From Gammaproteobacteria bacterium (GTDB taxonomy: Bacteria > Pseudomonadota > Gammaproteobacteria > JAUZRS01): a stretch of DNA of 64,000 bases. Positions 39,733 through 48,821 of this stretch are shown here, in pieces; the first letter of the stretch is position 1; each line of letters opens with the position of its first letter. The notes beneath the pieces were generated by a model that searched no databases, was not told the origin of the DNA, and worked only from the letters and a program-made list of their open reading frames with translations. The stretch spans positions 372,001 through 436,000 of the forward strand of contig JAUZSP010000003.1 of NCBI GenBank assembly GCA_030949385.1. The letters are read 5' to 3'. The position numbers and the translations under genes were made by a program.

Positions 39733-40701
39733 ATGTTATTGAAAGAGATCCAAGCCCTTATTGCCAACGAACGTGACGCAGTGGATGAGATGATTCGTCA
39801 CCGCTTGCAGTCGGAGGTGGTGCTGGTGAATCAACTAAGCCATTACATTATCGGCAGTGGCGGCAAACGGTTGCGGCCACAGATCGTTTTGCTGGCGGCG
39901 GCGGCGGCAGGTTATAAAGGCCAGTGGCAGATTAATTTGGCCGCTATCATTGAGTTTATTCACACCGCGACGTTGCTGCACGACGATGTGGTGGATGCCT
40001 CTGAACTGCGTCGGGGTAAAGACACTTCCAATGCCATCTGGGGCAATGAAGCGGCGGTGTTGGTGGGTGACTTTTTGTACTCGCGCTCCTTTGAAATGAT
40101 GGTGGAGGTGGGCAGCCTGCGGGTGATGGAGATTCTCTCCCAGACCACCAACATCATTGCCGAAGGCGAGGTGATGCAGTTGTTGAACGTGCATGAGCCG
40201 GACACCACGGAAGAGACCTACTTAGAGGTGATCCACTGCAAAACCGCCAAATTATTTGAAGCGGCGGCGCTGTTGGGTGGGGTGTTGGCTGAAGTACCAC
40301 AAGAGCAAGAAGAGGCCTTGGCGCGTTACGGCATGCATCTGGGGACGGCTTTTCAGTTGATTGACGATGTGTTGGATTACAGCTCCTCCAGTGAGGAGAT
40401 GGGTAAAAACGTCGGTGATGACTTGGCGGAAGGCAAACCGACCTTGCCGCTGATCTTGACCATGCGTAACGGCACCGCCGAGCAGACGGCATTGATACGC
40501 AAGGCGATTGAAGAGGGGGGGCGTGAGATGATCGATGAGGTGATGTTGGCGGTGCAGGCCACGGGGGCGTTGGAAGAGACGCAGGCGTTTGCTCAGCGAG
40601 AAGCGGATCTGGCCATTGAGGCGTTGAGTTACTTACCAGACACTCCCTATCGTGAAGCGATGGAGAGTTTGGCTCGCTTTTCCGTCAGTCGTCGTACTTG
40701 A
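39733..40701 (+). CDS. ispB: Octaprenyl diphosphate synthase
   Basis: IspB makes the polyprenyl side chain of ubiquinone from FPP and IPP. The 322-residue protein has the first Asp-rich motif in LLHDDVVDAS and the second in FQLIDDVLDYSS, plus GGKRLRPQIVLLA for IPP binding. Position divergent from rplU is the standard gammaproteobacterial layout and supports IspB rather than IspA. The end overlaps a convergent 54-residue small frame. Confidence 0.94.
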   Translation: MLLKEIQALIANERDAVDEMIRHRLQSEVVLVNQLSHYIIGSGGKRLRPQIVLLAAAAAGYKGQWQINLAAIIEFIHTATLLHDDVVDASELRRGKDTSNAIWGNEAAVLVGDFLYSRSFEMMVEVGSLRVMEILSQTTNIIAEGEVMQLLNVHEPDTTEETYLEVIHCKTAKLFEAAALLGGVLAEVPQEQEEALARYGMHLGTAFQLIDDVLDYSSSSEEMGKNVGDDLAEGKPTLPLILTMRNGTAEQTALIRKAIEEGGREMIDEVMLAVQATGALEETQAFAQREADLAIEALSYLPDTPYREAMESLARFSVSRRT

Positions 40702-40849
40702 GCGGTTGCGATGGAGCAGTAGGCGGTGTTTGCGCCTGATTGTCTGGGGTGGTTTCGGCTTGCGGTAGCAGCAGCCAAGCAGCAGCGGCACTAATGACAA
40801 TGATGCGCAGCAGTCGCCACGGCCACGGGGTTTGGCTTTTAAAGATCAT
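40685..40849 (-). CDS. Possible 54-residue single-pass membrane protein
   Basis: This short minus-strand frame encodes 54 residues. MIFKSQTPWPWRLLRI is followed by a hydrophobic helix ending AAAAWLLL and a Pro/Thr/Gln-rich polar tail. It runs from an ATG at 40849 to a TGA at 40685 and overlaps the end of ispB. It fills an otherwise empty gap and follows the TRIC-family gene by only 9 bases on the same strand, so it may be cotranslated. No family was recognised and the ribosome site is weak, so this is a candidate only. Confidence 0.45.
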   Translation of the reverse strand: MIFKSQTPWPWRLLRIIVISAAAAWLLLPQAETTPDNQAQTPPTAPSQPLKYDD

Positions 40850-40858
40850 AGATGATAC

Positions 40859-41500
40859 TCAAGGTTTGTTTTTAAAACGGAAGCGGGGTAGGTTGAGATT
40901 ATAATGAACCGCCAATAATCGTGATAAAAAAATAGTCAACCCGGCTATGAGAGAGGCGCTGCCGCTCTCATGCCCCATAAATAAGAGGCCAATAAAGAGC
41001 AGAGAACCCAGCCAAGCGACGGTGGCGTAGAGTGGGCTGCTAAAAACCACGGGGGTCTCGTTGCAGATGACATCCCGAAAAATGCCACCCATTGTGCCGG
41101 TCATGACCCCCATAAAGCTGGCAACGAGAGGGTCGGCTCCTGCCAACATTGAGACCAGTGTACCGGCGATGGCAAAGGTGGCTAGCCCTGCTGAGTCAGC
41201 GAGTAGAAAATATTTTGGCGAGAGGCTGCAAAATCGAGCTGCGATAAACAGGCTGATGGCTCCACTGAGGGAGGCGATAAAAAAGATCTGATCTTTGATC
41301 CAGAAGACATCTCGATCTAACAGCATGTCACGCAGTGAACCCCCACCCAAACCGGTGGTGATGGCAATAATGACCACCCCAAAGAGATCAAATTGCTTAC
41401 CTCCTGCTTTTAGCACGGCAGAGGCTGAGGAGAAAAAAACGGCTAACAGAGTGATCCAATAGAGGTTTTCCAGCAGTGGAAGAGTCGGCTCTAAGGTCAT
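40859..41500 (-). CDS. Trimeric intracellular cation channel (TRIC/UPF0126) family protein
   Basis: This 213-residue membrane protein has seven predicted helices arranged as an internal repeat. The repeated glycine-rich kinks are GLGGGSLRDMLLDRDVFW in the first half and TGTMGGIFRDVICNETPVVF in the second, which is diagnostic for the UPF0126/TRIC family. Bacterial members form K+-permeable trimers, and some are annotated as glycine transporters; the ion or substrate here is unknown. It sits alone on the minus strand, divergent from pdxH. Confidence 0.92.
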   Translation of the reverse strand: MTLEPTLPLLENLYWITLLAVFFSSASAVLKAGGKQFDLFGVVIIAITTGLGGGSLRDMLLDRDVFWIKDQIFFIASLSGAISLFIAARFCSLSPKYFLLADSAGLATFAIAGTLVSMLAGADPLVASFMGVMTGTMGGIFRDVICNETPVVFSSPLYATVAWLGSLLFIGLLFMGHESGSASLIAGLTIFLSRLLAVHYNLNLPRFRFKNKP

Positions 41501-41601
41501 TATGGTCTAATTAAGTAGGCTTTGATTGAAGTCATGTTTGTGTGTTCGAGCTGTGGTTTAATAACGTCTGTTTTTCAGTGTTCAAGGGTAAGTTTTTCGC
41601 T

Positions 41602-42240
41602 ATGAAAGATCAACGAGATGTTCGTCGTGAGTACTGCGCCGGTGAGTTGAATCGCTCTGATTTGGATGATAATCCCCGTGAGCAATTTTCACTTTGGTTG
41701 CAGCAGGCGCTGGAGGTTGGGATTGAAGATGCCACGGCGATGACCTTGGCCACGGCGGATGAGAACGGTCTGCCCAGTGCGCGTATTGTTTTGTTGAAAC
41801 ATTTTGATGAATTTGGTTTTGCTTGGTATACCGATTACGGCAGTGCCAAGGGGCATGATTTGGCGGTTAATCCGCAAGCGGCGCTGCTCTTTTATTGGCC
41901 TAAACTGGATCGTCAGGTGCGTTTGGTGGGGCAGGTGGAAAAACTGCCCGCCTCTGAGGCGGAGGCCTATTTTCACTCTCGTCCTCTGGGCAGTCGTCTT
42001 AGCGCCGCTGCTTCTGAACAGAGCCGTGTGGTGGCGCATCGTTCAGAGCTGGAGGCCAAGGTGGTGGCGCTGGAGCAGCAGCACCCCGATGGTAAGGTGC
42101 CACGCCCAGAGCGCTGGGGTGGCTATCGTTTGTTGCCCTCGACCTTTGAGTTTTGGCAGGGGCGGAAGAGTCGTTTGCACGATCGTTTTGCCTACCGCTG
42201 GCTTAATAACCATTGGCAGGTTGAGCGACTGTCGCCATGA
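41602..42240 (+). CDS. pdxH: Pyridoxamine 5'-phosphate oxidase
   Basis: PdxH oxidises PNP and PMP to PLP with FMN. The 212-residue protein has [20 protein letters not shown] with FMN-binding residues, [20 protein letters not shown], and the C-terminal family block [20 protein letters not shown] and RLHDRFAYR. The ATG at 41602 aligns with the family and excludes an upstream extension from 41542. Its stop overlaps the ung start by four bases. Confidence 0.96.
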   Translation: MKDQRDVRREYCAGELNRSDLDDNPREQFSLWLQQALEVGIEDATAMTLATADENGLPSARIVLLKHFDEFGFAWYTDYGSAKGHDLAVNPQAALLFYWPKLDRQVRLVGQVEKLPASEAEAYFHSRPLGSRLSAAASEQSRVVAHRSELEAKVVALEQQHPDGKVPRPERWGGYRLLPSTFEFWQGRKSRLHDRFAYRWLNNHWQVERLSP

Positions 42241-42914
42241 GTGAGGCTGAAATTCAATTGGAGGCACCATGGAGAACGGCGCTGCAAGAAGAATTTTCTG
42301 CGGATTACATGTTGCAGTTGAAGGCTTTTTTAAAGGCTGAGAAAGCCGCAGGCAAGGTGATTTTCCCCCGCGCAAGCGAGTGGTTTTCTGCGTTTAATCA
42401 CACCCCGTTGCATCAGGTCAAAGTCGTGATTTTAGGTCAAGATCCTTACCCCACTCCTGGTCATGCACACGGCCTCTGTTTTTCGGTACAACCGGAGGTG
42501 GCGTTGCCTAAGTCGTTGCTTAATATTTATAAAGAGCTAAAAGAGGATCTTGGGATTGAAAACCGTTCGGGTTATCTGCTGCCGTGGGCGGAGCAGGGGG
42601 TGTTGTTGCTCAACAGCGTTTTGACCGTGCAGAGCGGTGCGGCCAACAGCCATCAAGGCCGAGGTTGGGAGACATTTACAGATCGAGTGATTGCGGTGTT
42701 GAATGAGCTGGATCGTCCTTTGGTGTTTGTTTTGTGGGGCGCTTACGCGCAGCGCAAGGGGCAGATCATCGACCGACAGAAACACGCTGTTTTGGTGGCT
42801 CCGCATCCTTCACCGTTGTCGGCTTATCGTGGCTTTTTTGGCAGCAAACCCTTTTCGCAGATCAATACTATTTTACAGCAGAGAGGGCAAACGCCGATTG
42901 ATTGGCAGCTCTAG
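42237..42914 (+). CDS. ung: Uracil-DNA glycosylase
   Basis: Ung removes uracil from DNA. The 225-residue family-1 enzyme has the catalytic water-activating motif [18 protein letters not shown] with catalytic Asp, [17 protein letters not shown] for uracil recognition, and the minor-groove loop [15 protein letters not shown]. The DPYP form in place of DPYH is known in other genuine family members. The start overlaps the pdxH stop (ATGA), and the end overlaps the convergent fructosamine kinase gene by 4 bases. Confidence 0.96.
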   Translation: MSEAEIQLEAPWRTALQEEFSADYMLQLKAFLKAEKAAGKVIFPRASEWFSAFNHTPLHQVKVVILGQDPYPTPGHAHGLCFSVQPEVALPKSLLNIYKELKEDLGIENRSGYLLPWAEQGVLLLNSVLTVQSGAANSHQGRGWETFTDRVIAVLNELDRPLVFVLWGAYAQRKGQIIDRQKHAVLVAPHPSPLSAYRGFFGSKPFSQINTILQQRGQTPIDWQL

Positions 42915-43792
42915 CGCACATCGGCCAGCAGTGTTTGCATCATCCCTTCCGCTTGAGTTTGGTAGCTGCCGCCAAACAGATTCAGATGATTGAGGATGTG
43001 GTAGAGGTTGTAGAGGGTTTTGCGTACAGAGTAGCCCGCATCCAGTGGCCAATGATGTTGGTAGGCGGCGTAAAATTCAGCATTGAAACCGCCAAACAGC
43101 TCGCTCATGGCGAGATCCGTTTCACGATCGCCGTAGTAGACCGCTGGATCAAAAATAACGGGTTGACCGTTTGCATAGGCGACATTGCCAGCCCAAAGAT
43201 CGCCGTGCAGCAGGGACGGTTGCGGTTGGTGGTTGGCAAAAAAGTGCGGCATCTTTTCCAGCAGTTCAGCGCCTAACTCGTGTAGTTTTCCTCTGTGGCC
43301 TTTTTTGGTCGTCAGTTTGAGCTGAAACCCCAGACGTTGTTCGCGCCAAAAGGTAAGCCAGTCGCTTTGTTGTTGATTGCATTGTGGCGTTGCACCAATG
43401 GTGTTGTTTTGGCTCCAGCCAAACTGGGTGGCACTCTGCTGGTGGAGCTGCACCAATTGCTCGGCCAGTTGGCGCTGGTTGCCGCTGTGCTGATCGAAGT
43501 CGATAAACTCCATCAATAGAAAACTCTGTTCGCCAATAATGCCACTCAATAGCGGTTTTGGGGTGCGTAGGGTTTGGCTCTGGTGTAACTCATTCAGGCC
43601 TGCTGCTTCGGCGACAAACATCTGCTGTTGCGAGGCGTGATTGAGCTTGAGGAAATAATTTTGAGTGGAGCCGACCAGTTGATAACAGCGGTTGATGCAA
43701 CCTCCGCTGACGGCGTGTTGGCTGTGCAGCTTAAAAGTTGGTTCAATCTGTTGAATCCGTTTTTCAAGCTCTGAGCAGAGACGATTGTTCAA
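42911..43792 (-). CDS. Fructosamine/ketosamine-3-kinase family protein
   Basis: This 293-residue kinase-fold protein phosphorylates sugar-amine adducts on proteins in characterised relatives. [13 protein letters not shown] is the nucleotide loop, FLKLNH carries the conserved Lys, [11 protein letters not shown] is the catalytic loop, and [20 protein letters not shown] holds the metal-binding Asp. The start overlaps the stop of the 152-residue exported protein by four bases, so they form a two-gene unit. Confidence 0.92.
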   Translation of the reverse strand: MNNRLCSELEKRIQQIEPTFKLHSQHAVSGGCINRCYQLVGSTQNYFLKLNHASQQQMFVAEAAGLNELHQSQTLRTPKPLLSGIIGEQSFLLMEFIDFDQHSGNQRQLAEQLVQLHQQSATQFGWSQNNTIGATPQCNQQQSDWLTFWREQRLGFQLKLTTKKGHRGKLHELGAELLEKMPHFFANHQPQPSLLHGDLWAGNVAYANGQPVIFDPAVYYGDRETDLAMSELFGGFNAEFYAAYQHHWPLDAGYSVRKTLYNLYHILNHLNLFGGSYQTQAEGMMQTLLADVR

Positions 43793-44247
43793 TGGAATAG
43801 GTCAACGCCAAGGGTGACACTGACCCAGTTTTGATCGTCGGCATCCCAGCTGCCGATGTGGCTGTGCATTAGCCTGTCGGTGCCGAGCATAAAGGCCACT
43901 TGGTAGTTGCGTTGGGTTTGAAAGGCGTAACCAACGGCGGCTGAGAGGCGATCTAAGTTTTTCAAAAATTCTTCTGGGCGATGACTGTTATTTTTTGGCA
44001 TCCCAGCACTGAAAAAGGTAAAACCATTGGCTTTTTTAAACAGTAGGCGCAGTTTATTGCCCTCTTCGCTGCTGAAATGAACTCTTTTTCTTGCCAGCAA
44101 TTGATTGGCGGGCGCACGATTTTTCAGCGGTAAAAAGACATACAGAGGGGTGTTGATCAAAAGGTTGGCTGCATTTCCAGCCCAGCTGAGGGTGCTGAAG
44201 AACAGAGCCTGACCCAGCAGGCAAAGCAGGGTGATCAGTTTGTACAT
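43789..44247 (-). CDS. Exported protein of unknown function
   Basis: This 152-residue protein has a clear signal peptide (MYKLITLLCLLGQALFFSTL, ending SWA). The mature part has alternating polar and hydrophobic residues and ends in an aromatic-containing strand ([11 protein letters not shown]), with AVGYAFQTQRNYQVAFMLGT before it. This is compatible with a small outer-membrane beta-barrel or a periplasmic beta protein. No family was recognised. AAGGAGCACG precedes the ATG, which supports expression. It is cotranscribed with the kinase gene. Confidence 0.75.
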   Translation of the reverse strand: MYKLITLLCLLGQALFFSTLSWAGNAANLLINTPLYVFLPLKNRAPANQLLARKRVHFSSEEGNKLRLLFKKANGFTFFSAGMPKNNSHRPEEFLKNLDRLSAAVGYAFQTQRNYQVAFMLGTDRLMHSHIGSWDADDQNWVSVTLGVDLFH

Positions 44248-44368
44248 GGCGTGCTCCTTATTAGTTCAATCCATGAAATAATAAATAAGGTCTCATTGGA
44301 TCTTATAGTGCCACATTATTCGATGGAAAAGGAAGAAACCCTGCACAAAAATCGCCTTTATTCCGCTA

Positions 44369-44857
44369 TTAGCTGCTTTTTTTGTTGAATAATAGCTCTG
44401 TGTTAAGCCATTTGACCTGTGAAAAGCCCGCTACCAGATGCAGTTTGATCGGTTTTAGACGATAGAACGCAAAATCTAAGTTTTGGTAATAGTCTTGAGT
44501 GTCAGGATAAGCTTGAAAATAGAGGCTAAAGGCATTCTCTTCATCTTCGGGAAGGGGCTCTGCATCGGCCAAATAAACCAATCTCGGTTGTTGCTGAATG
44601 TCTTGCTGTTCGTGGGTGGTTTGCCAAAGGGTTAAGGAGACCCGTTTGTTGGCCTGAATGTTTTGTGTGTGCTGCGCCAATTGGCTGATGAGAATAATCA
44701 CTCTGCCCTGTTGATCCAGCGCGTAGGGTACCCGTGAGCCGAAGGGGTAGCCCTCCACGGCGTTGGAGTGGGTGGAGAGTACGCCGTGGCGACACTCAGC
44801 GAGCAGTTTTTTGGCGATGTTTTCGAGGCTGGGCTGATTTTCGGCGCTGTTTGGCAT
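44369..44857 (-). CDS. Pyridoxamine-phosphate-oxidase-fold (HugZ-like) protein
   Basis: This 162-residue split-barrel protein has [20 protein letters not shown] followed by [20 protein letters not shown], a pattern of the PPOX/HugZ group of FMN- or heme-binding proteins, and an [10 protein letters not shown] strand. Some relatives degrade or bind heme. There is no C-terminal heme-binding extension, so the ligand is uncertain. The ATG at 44857 is preferred; the longer frame to 44911 runs inside rluE. It overlaps the end of rluE by 62 bases. Confidence 0.8.
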   Translation of the reverse strand: MPNSAENQPSLENIAKKLLAECRHGVLSTHSNAVEGYPFGSRVPYALDQQGRVIILISQLAQHTQNIQANKRVSLTLWQTTHEQQDIQQQPRLVYLADAEPLPEDEENAFSLYFQAYPDTQDYYQNLDFAFYRLKPIKLHLVAGFSQVKWLNTELLFNKKSS

Positions 44858-45437
44858 ACGGTTTTCTCTGCGGTTGGGTTGGGGGTGTGGGGCGAGGTAG
44901 GCTGATCTCACGCCATGCGCCTTGCGCTAGGTCATCGAGGTTCCAGTCACCGATTTGAGCGCGAATCAGGCGCAGGGTGGGCAGCCCGACGGCGGCGGTC
45001 ATGCGCCGCACTTGGCGGTTGCGGCCTTCGCTGATGCTCAGTTGCAGCCACTGGGTGGGGATCTGTTGGCGCTCTCGAATCGGCGGATTGCGTGGCCAGA
45101 GGTCTGCTGGCTCCTCGATGGCGTGAGCGTGTGCGGGGCGAGTGAGGCCGTCTTTGAGCGGCACCCCTTGGCGCAGCTGTGTTAGGGCGCTCTCGCTGAT
45201 GTTGCCCTCCACTTGCACCCAATAGGTTTTGCGCTGTTTTTGTGTGGGGTGGCTGATCTGGTGTTGCAGATGGCCATCGTCGGTCAACAGCAGCAGCCCT
45301 TCGCTGTCTCGATCCAGCCGTCCGGCCACATAGACCTCTTTGATCGGAATGAAATCGGCCAAGGTGCGTCGCCCGTTGGGATCGGTAAATTGGCTCAGTA
45401 CATCAAAAGGTTTGTTAAACAGGATCAGGCGACTCAT
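44796..45437 (-). CDS. rluE: 23S rRNA pseudouridine synthase RluE-type
   Basis: This 213-residue RsuA-family pseudouridine synthase has the catalytic motif [35 protein letters not shown], and [20 protein letters not shown]. It lacks an N-terminal S4 domain, which fits RluE, the enzyme that modifies 23S rRNA. The C-terminal tail is unusually basic and Pro/Gln/Arg-rich. The start overlaps the ABC transporter stop by four bases. Confidence 0.9.
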   Translation of the reverse strand: MSRLILFNKPFDVLSQFTDPNGRRTLADFIPIKEVYVAGRLDRDSEGLLLLTDDGHLQHQISHPTQKQRKTYWVQVEGNISESALTQLRQGVPLKDGLTRPAHAHAIEEPADLWPRNPPIRERQQIPTQWLQLSISEGRNRQVRRMTAAVGLPTLRLIRAQIGDWNLDDLAQGAWREISLPRPTPPTQPQRKPYAKQRRKSAQPRKHRQKTAR

Positions 45438-47236
45438 GTCGGTTTGGCTCCACTCTCTTCGCCGTACAGTTTGGCGTACAAACCGTCTTGTTGCAGCAAG
45501 TGTTGGTGCTGGCCTTCGGCGCTGATCAGGCCGTCTTCAAAAACGTAGATGCGATCGGCCTGTTTTACCGCACTGAGACGGTGGGCGATGATGAGGGTGG
45601 TCCGATTTTTGAGAAAGTCGCTCATGGCACGGTGCAGTCGCCTTTCGGTGTCGCTGTCCAGTGCGGAGGTGGCTTCGTCGAGAATCACCACCTGTGGATT
45701 GCTGAGGATCATGCGCGCGATGGCCAAACGTTGCCGTTGACCGCCCGAGAGGCGCATCCCTTGTTGGCCAATGACGGTCTCTAAACCGGCGGGCAGCGCG
45801 GCGAGGGTGTCGCTTAGCTGGGCTATCTCTACGGCTTGCTTGATGTGTGCGAGGTCGGTGTTGCGCCCCAAGGTGAGGTTGTTGCGCACCGTGTCGTTGA
45901 AGAGCGCCGGGTTTTGTAGCACGGCGATGACGTGTTCACGCACCCGTTGCCAGCCGATCTGTTCGACGGGAACGCCGTTAAATTTGATCTGCCCCTGCGC
46001 CGGATAGAGGCCGATCAGCAACTGTACCAAAGTGGATTTGCCACCGCCGCTGGCACCGACGAAGGCGATTTTCTCGCCTGCTTTGATCTCCAGATTGATG
46101 CCGCGTAACACCTCGGGATGCGTGCCGTAGGCGAAGCGAATTTTCTTTAAGCTCAGCCCCACGCTCTGCTGGGCGGCAAAGGGGTTTTTCAGCGCCGGAT
46201 AATGGGCTTCTTGCTTGAGCTCCAAGAGGCTGTTGATGCGCGTGAGGGCGGCTTTGGCGGCGTAAAAGGCGTACTGAATGTTAAGCACCTCTTGCACCGG
46301 CCCCATCATAAACCAGAGATAGCCGAAGACGGCAAACATCTCGCCCAAGCTGAGATCCGAGTAGAGCACCATAAACATGGCTCCGGCACGAAACAGATCA
46401 AAGCCAAACAGAAAAATCACGAAGCTAAGGCGGTTGGCGGTGTCGCTGCGCCACGCAAATTCGCCTGCGTGTTGTTTCACTTGCTGGGCGTGTTGGATCA
46501 AACGCTGTAGATAGTGTTGTTCACGGTTGGCGGCGCGGATCTGCTGAATGGCATCGAGGGTTTCAGTTAGGGCTTGTTGGAACAGTTCAAAGGCGTGGTT
46601 TTCTTTTTTCTTTAGATGTTTGACTTTTTTGCCCAATACGGTGGTGAAGTAGATGACGATGGGGTTAAAAAAGAGGATCAGCAGCGCCAATTGCCAGTGG
46701 ATCCAGAGCAGGATGGATGCCGTACCGAGGATGGTTAGGACGGCGATGAGAAATTTGCTCACGGAGTTGCTGACAAAGTGGTCAACGGTTTCCATGTCGG
46801 TGACAAAGTGGGCGGCCACACGGCCACTGCCCAGCGTTTCATATTCGCTCATGGCGACGCGAGGCAGGCGTTGCAGCAGGTCGCGGCGCATCCGAAAGAT
46901 GATCTCTTTGGAGATCAGGGTGAAGTGGCGCGCCTGCCAGACGGTGAGCAGCAAGGCGCTCAGGCGCAGCAGCAGGGTGAGCGCCAACAGGGCAAGGATG
47001 TAGAGCGCGGGGCTGTGCCATTCGCTGGGAAAGAGGCCGTCGATAGTGGCGCGCGCCGCTCCTGCTTGGTCGAGCAGCACCTCGTCCACCAACATCGGCA
47101 GCAGCAGTGGAATCGGTACGCTGGCCAGAGTGGCGAAGAGGGCGATGATATTGGCCAGAATGAGGAGGCGTTTGTGCTCCAGTGCCATCTGGCGCAGGCG
47201 CGCCCAACTGTAGTGTTGATTTTGTGTTTGTTTCAT
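45434..47236 (-). CDS. ABC exporter, fused permease and ATPase
   Basis: The 600-residue half-transporter has an N-terminal membrane domain of six helices (about residues 25-310) and a C-terminal ATPase domain. Walker [11 protein letters not shown]-loop LQNPALF, signature LSGGQRQR, Walker [13 protein letters not shown] and the switch His in AHRLS are intact. It belongs to the MsbA/lipid-and-drug exporter group; the substrate cannot be read from sequence. The long hydrophobic start ([17 protein letters not shown]) is typical. It is the first gene of a run with rluE and the HugZ-like gene. Confidence 0.92.
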   Translation of the reverse strand: MKQTQNQHYSWARLRQMALEHKRLLILANIIALFATLASVPIPLLLPMLVDEVLLDQAGAARATIDGLFPSEWHSPALYILALLALTLLLRLSALLLTVWQARHFTLISKEIIFRMRRDLLQRLPRVAMSEYETLGSGRVAAHFVTDMETVDHFVSNSVSKFLIAVLTILGTASILLWIHWQLALLILFFNPIVIYFTTVLGKKVKHLKKKENHAFELFQQALTETLDAIQQIRAANREQHYLQRLIQHAQQVKQHAGEFAWRSDTANRLSFVIFLFGFDLFRAGAMFMVLYSDLSLGEMFAVFGYLWFMMGPVQEVLNIQYAFYAAKAALTRINSLLELKQEAHYPALKNPFAAQQSVGLSLKKIRFAYGTHPEVLRGINLEIKAGEKIAFVGASGGGKSTLVQLLIGLYPAQGQIKFNGVPVEQIGWQRVREHVIAVLQNPALFNDTVRNNLTLGRNTDLAHIKQAVEIAQLSDTLAALPAGLETVIGQQGMRLSGGQRQRLAIARMILSNPQVVILDEATSALDSDTERRLHRAMSDFLKNRTTLIIAHRLSAVKQADRIYVFEDGLISAEGQHQHLLQQDGLYAKLYGEESGAKPT

Positions 47237-47301
47237 GGTGGTGGTTGGGATCTGTTCTGTAACGTGATTGCCGTATTATAAGGCGTTGGAAAAGAAAATC
47301 T

Positions 47302-47340
47302 CCTCTTGTGAAAAAAGCCCATTTTTAGGGAATTTTTTTG
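47302..47340. repeat. Terminator-like sequence, left flank of the DUF4160/DUF2442 pair
   Basis: CCTCTTGTGAAA is followed by A-rich, CCC, ATTTTT, AGGG and a T run. The same 12 bases and a similar stem/T-run follow the pair at 48000-48036. The stem here is only about 3 bp plus A/T pairs and is weak. Confidence 0.5.
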
Positions 47341-47391
47341 TTTAAGATGTTGATTTACTTGGGTAAATAGATCTTCATGTCAGGGACTAAA

Positions 47392-47679
47392 ATGCCAAAA
47401 ATATACGAGTACTTAGGACTCATCCTCTTCTTTTACAGCAATGAGCATGAACCAATACACATTCATGCAAAATACCAAGGAATGGAGTCTAAAGCTGAAA
47501 TACACATGCGTGATGGTTTGGTGCAAAAAATAGTGATCAAGATGGGACTTGAAATAAAAAAGAGAAGAGAGTTTAAGGAGTTTGTTGAAGTAAAAGCAGA
47601 TGAAATCGTTGAAAAGTGGATTGACTATTTTGTTAGAAAGAAGCACATTACTCCAATCAGCATTACACGCAGGGTTTGA
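47392..47679 (+). CDS. DUF4160 domain protein
   Basis: This 95-residue DUF4160 protein starts MPKIYEYLGLILFFYSNEHE and continues PIHIHAKYQGMESKAEIHM, the family pattern with paired histidines. The C-terminal half is a basic helix (KKRREFKEFVEVKADEIVEKW). These proteins are usually encoded next to DUF2442 genes, as here, and the pair is often discussed as a possible toxin-antitoxin or nutrient-response module. That function is not proven. AGGGA lies 6 bases before the ATG at 47392, so the longer frame to 47377 is not used. The DNA is more AT-rich than its neighbours. Confidence 0.85.
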   Translation: MPKIYEYLGLILFFYSNEHEPIHIHAKYQGMESKAEIHMRDGLVQKIVIKMGLEIKKRREFKEFVEVKADEIVEKWIDYFVRKKHITPISITRRV

Positions 47680-47680
47680 A

Positions 47681-47980
47681 GTGGCAGAAATGGAAATTAT
47701 TAACGTTACTCATTTAAGGAGCCATATTCTTGCGATTGACTTCAATGATGGTCATCGTTCAATGGTGGATTTTGCCCCTTTTCTCTATGGAAATGCTCAT
47801 CCTGATTGCGACAGATATAAGAGAATTGGTGATTTTTTGAGGTTTGAGGTAGAAGATGGGAATCTTAATTGGGATGACTATACCATGATTTTTCCCATTG
47901 AAGATTTGTATCACAATACGCTTATCAAGAGCCCCAAACAGAATTTTTCTGAGGGATTTCGGGCACACCGATCATTTTGA
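47681..47980 (+). CDS. DUF2442 domain protein
   Basis: This 99-residue DUF2442 protein has ILAIDFNDGHRSMVDFAPFL, a variable middle, and the end RFEVEDGNLNWDDYTMIFPI followed by EDLY, the family's conserved tail. The start may be GTG at 47681 or ATG at 47690; the former lies one base after the DUF4160 stop. The two genes are therefore coupled. As a pair with DUF4160 it may be an antitoxin-like partner, an inference from gene pairing only. Confidence 0.87.
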   Translation: MAEMEIINVTHLRSHILAIDFNDGHRSMVDFAPFLYGNAHPDCDRYKRIGDFLRFEVEDGNLNWDDYTMIFPIEDLYHNTLIKSPKQNFSEGFRAHRSF

Positions 47981-48012
47981 AGATGATGAAGTTGTTTTGC
48001 CTCTTGTGAAAC

Positions 48013-48035
48013 CCCCTGTTTAGGGGCTTTTTTTT
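48013..48035 (+). terminator. Intrinsic terminator after the DUF2442 gene
   Basis: CCCCT, loop GTTT, AGGGG, then C and eight T. It lies 33 bases after the DUF2442 stop. It is strand-specific, with the T run on the plus strand. Confidence 0.85.
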
Positions 48036-48082
48036 GTGGAGATACTTCAGGATCTAGGGGGATTTTCTCTTTCTTGATTTGA

Positions 48083-48113
48083 TCGGCGCACCGCCCTTCG
48101 GTTGCTGCGCCCT
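48083..48113. repeat. Hairpin-forming intergenic repeat-like sequence
   Basis: GGCGCACCG, CCCTT, CGGTTGCTGCGCC: the outer arms GGCGCA/TGCGCC and inner CCG/CGG can pair with a four-base bulge. It resembles the dispersed GC-rich palindromes seen in many proteobacteria. A partial match TGCGCCCTA also occurs at 8092-8100 after glmS. Confidence 0.4.
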
Positions 48114-48138
48114 ACGTGGGTTATAGGCTTATCTGTTG

Positions 48139-48711
48139 TTAATAATTTGGTTCGTTACCCGCTTTCCATTTGATGTTGCAACCCAAGCTGGCTTTCTGTT
48201 CGCTGGGGATTGGGTTGCCTTCCAGCAGTGCATCCGCCGCCATTCTCATGTCCATGCCGGTGGAAGGGGTGTCGTTGCCTGGACGGGCATCATCAAATTG
48301 GCCGCGATAGACCAGCCGGTGCTGCGCGTCGAAGAGGAAAAAATCAGGGGTGCAGGCGGCGCGGTAGGCTTTGGCCACGTCTTGAGTTTCATCAAACAGG
48401 TAGGGAAACAGATAACCGGCTTGCTGGGCGGTTTCGATCATTTTGGCAGGGCTGTCATCGGGGTAGTTTTGCACGTCGTTTGAGTTGATGGCGACCACGT
48501 TTAAGCCTTGTTCTTGGTACTCCATCGCGAAGGTGGCAAAGACGTTTTGGATCTGGATTACATAAGGGCAGTGGTTGCAGATAAAGGCTACCAGCAGTGG
48601 TTGTCCAGTAAAGTTGTTTAGTGAGACCTGTTTTTCACTGCGGGGATCGAGCAAGGTGAAATCGGGGGCAGGGGTGCCGAGTTCGAGCATGGTGGATGGG
48701 GTGCGAGCCAT
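48139..48711 (-). CDS. Thioredoxin-fold peroxiredoxin/TlpA-like protein
   Basis: This 190-residue cytoplasmic thioredoxin-fold protein has TPAPDFTLLDPRSEKQVSLN, LLVAFICNHCPYVIQIQN with a CNHC redox site, and YPFLFDETQDVAKAYRAACT-type regions in the order of the AhpC/TSA-redoxin group. It matches the conserved thioredoxin-family proteins with CxHCP sites. GGAG lies before the ATG at 48711, so the longer frame to 48768 is rejected. It is separated from sat by a terminator and is probably transcribed on its own. Confidence 0.9.
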   Translation of the reverse strand: MARTPSTMLELGTPAPDFTLLDPRSEKQVSLNNFTGQPLLVAFICNHCPYVIQIQNVFATFAMEYQEQGLNVVAINSNDVQNYPDDSPAKMIETAQQAGYLFPYLFDETQDVAKAYRAACTPDFFLFDAQHRLVYRGQFDDARPGNDTPSTGMDMRMAADALLEGNPIPSEQKASLGCNIKWKAGNEPNY

Positions 48712-48743
48712 GATTTTTTCTCCAAAAATGTGCATTATAAAAC

Positions 48744-48780
48744 GAAAAAAGCCCCGTCGATGATTCAATGGGGCTTTTTT
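48744..48780 (-). terminator. Intrinsic terminator following sat
   Basis: A run of A, GCCCC, a 14-base loop and GGGGC followed by a T run. It lies just beyond the sat stop on the minus strand, and reads as a terminator in both directions. Confidence 0.8.
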
Positions 48781-48821
48781 ATTAACTAAAAAAGGGCGAA
48801 CACATCGGTTCGCCCCTCTGT

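Noticed and set aside
42237-42914. DPYP instead of DPYH in the uracil glycosylase motif as a possible lost function
   Set aside because: DPYP variants occur in genuine family-1 enzymes, and all other catalytic motifs are intact.
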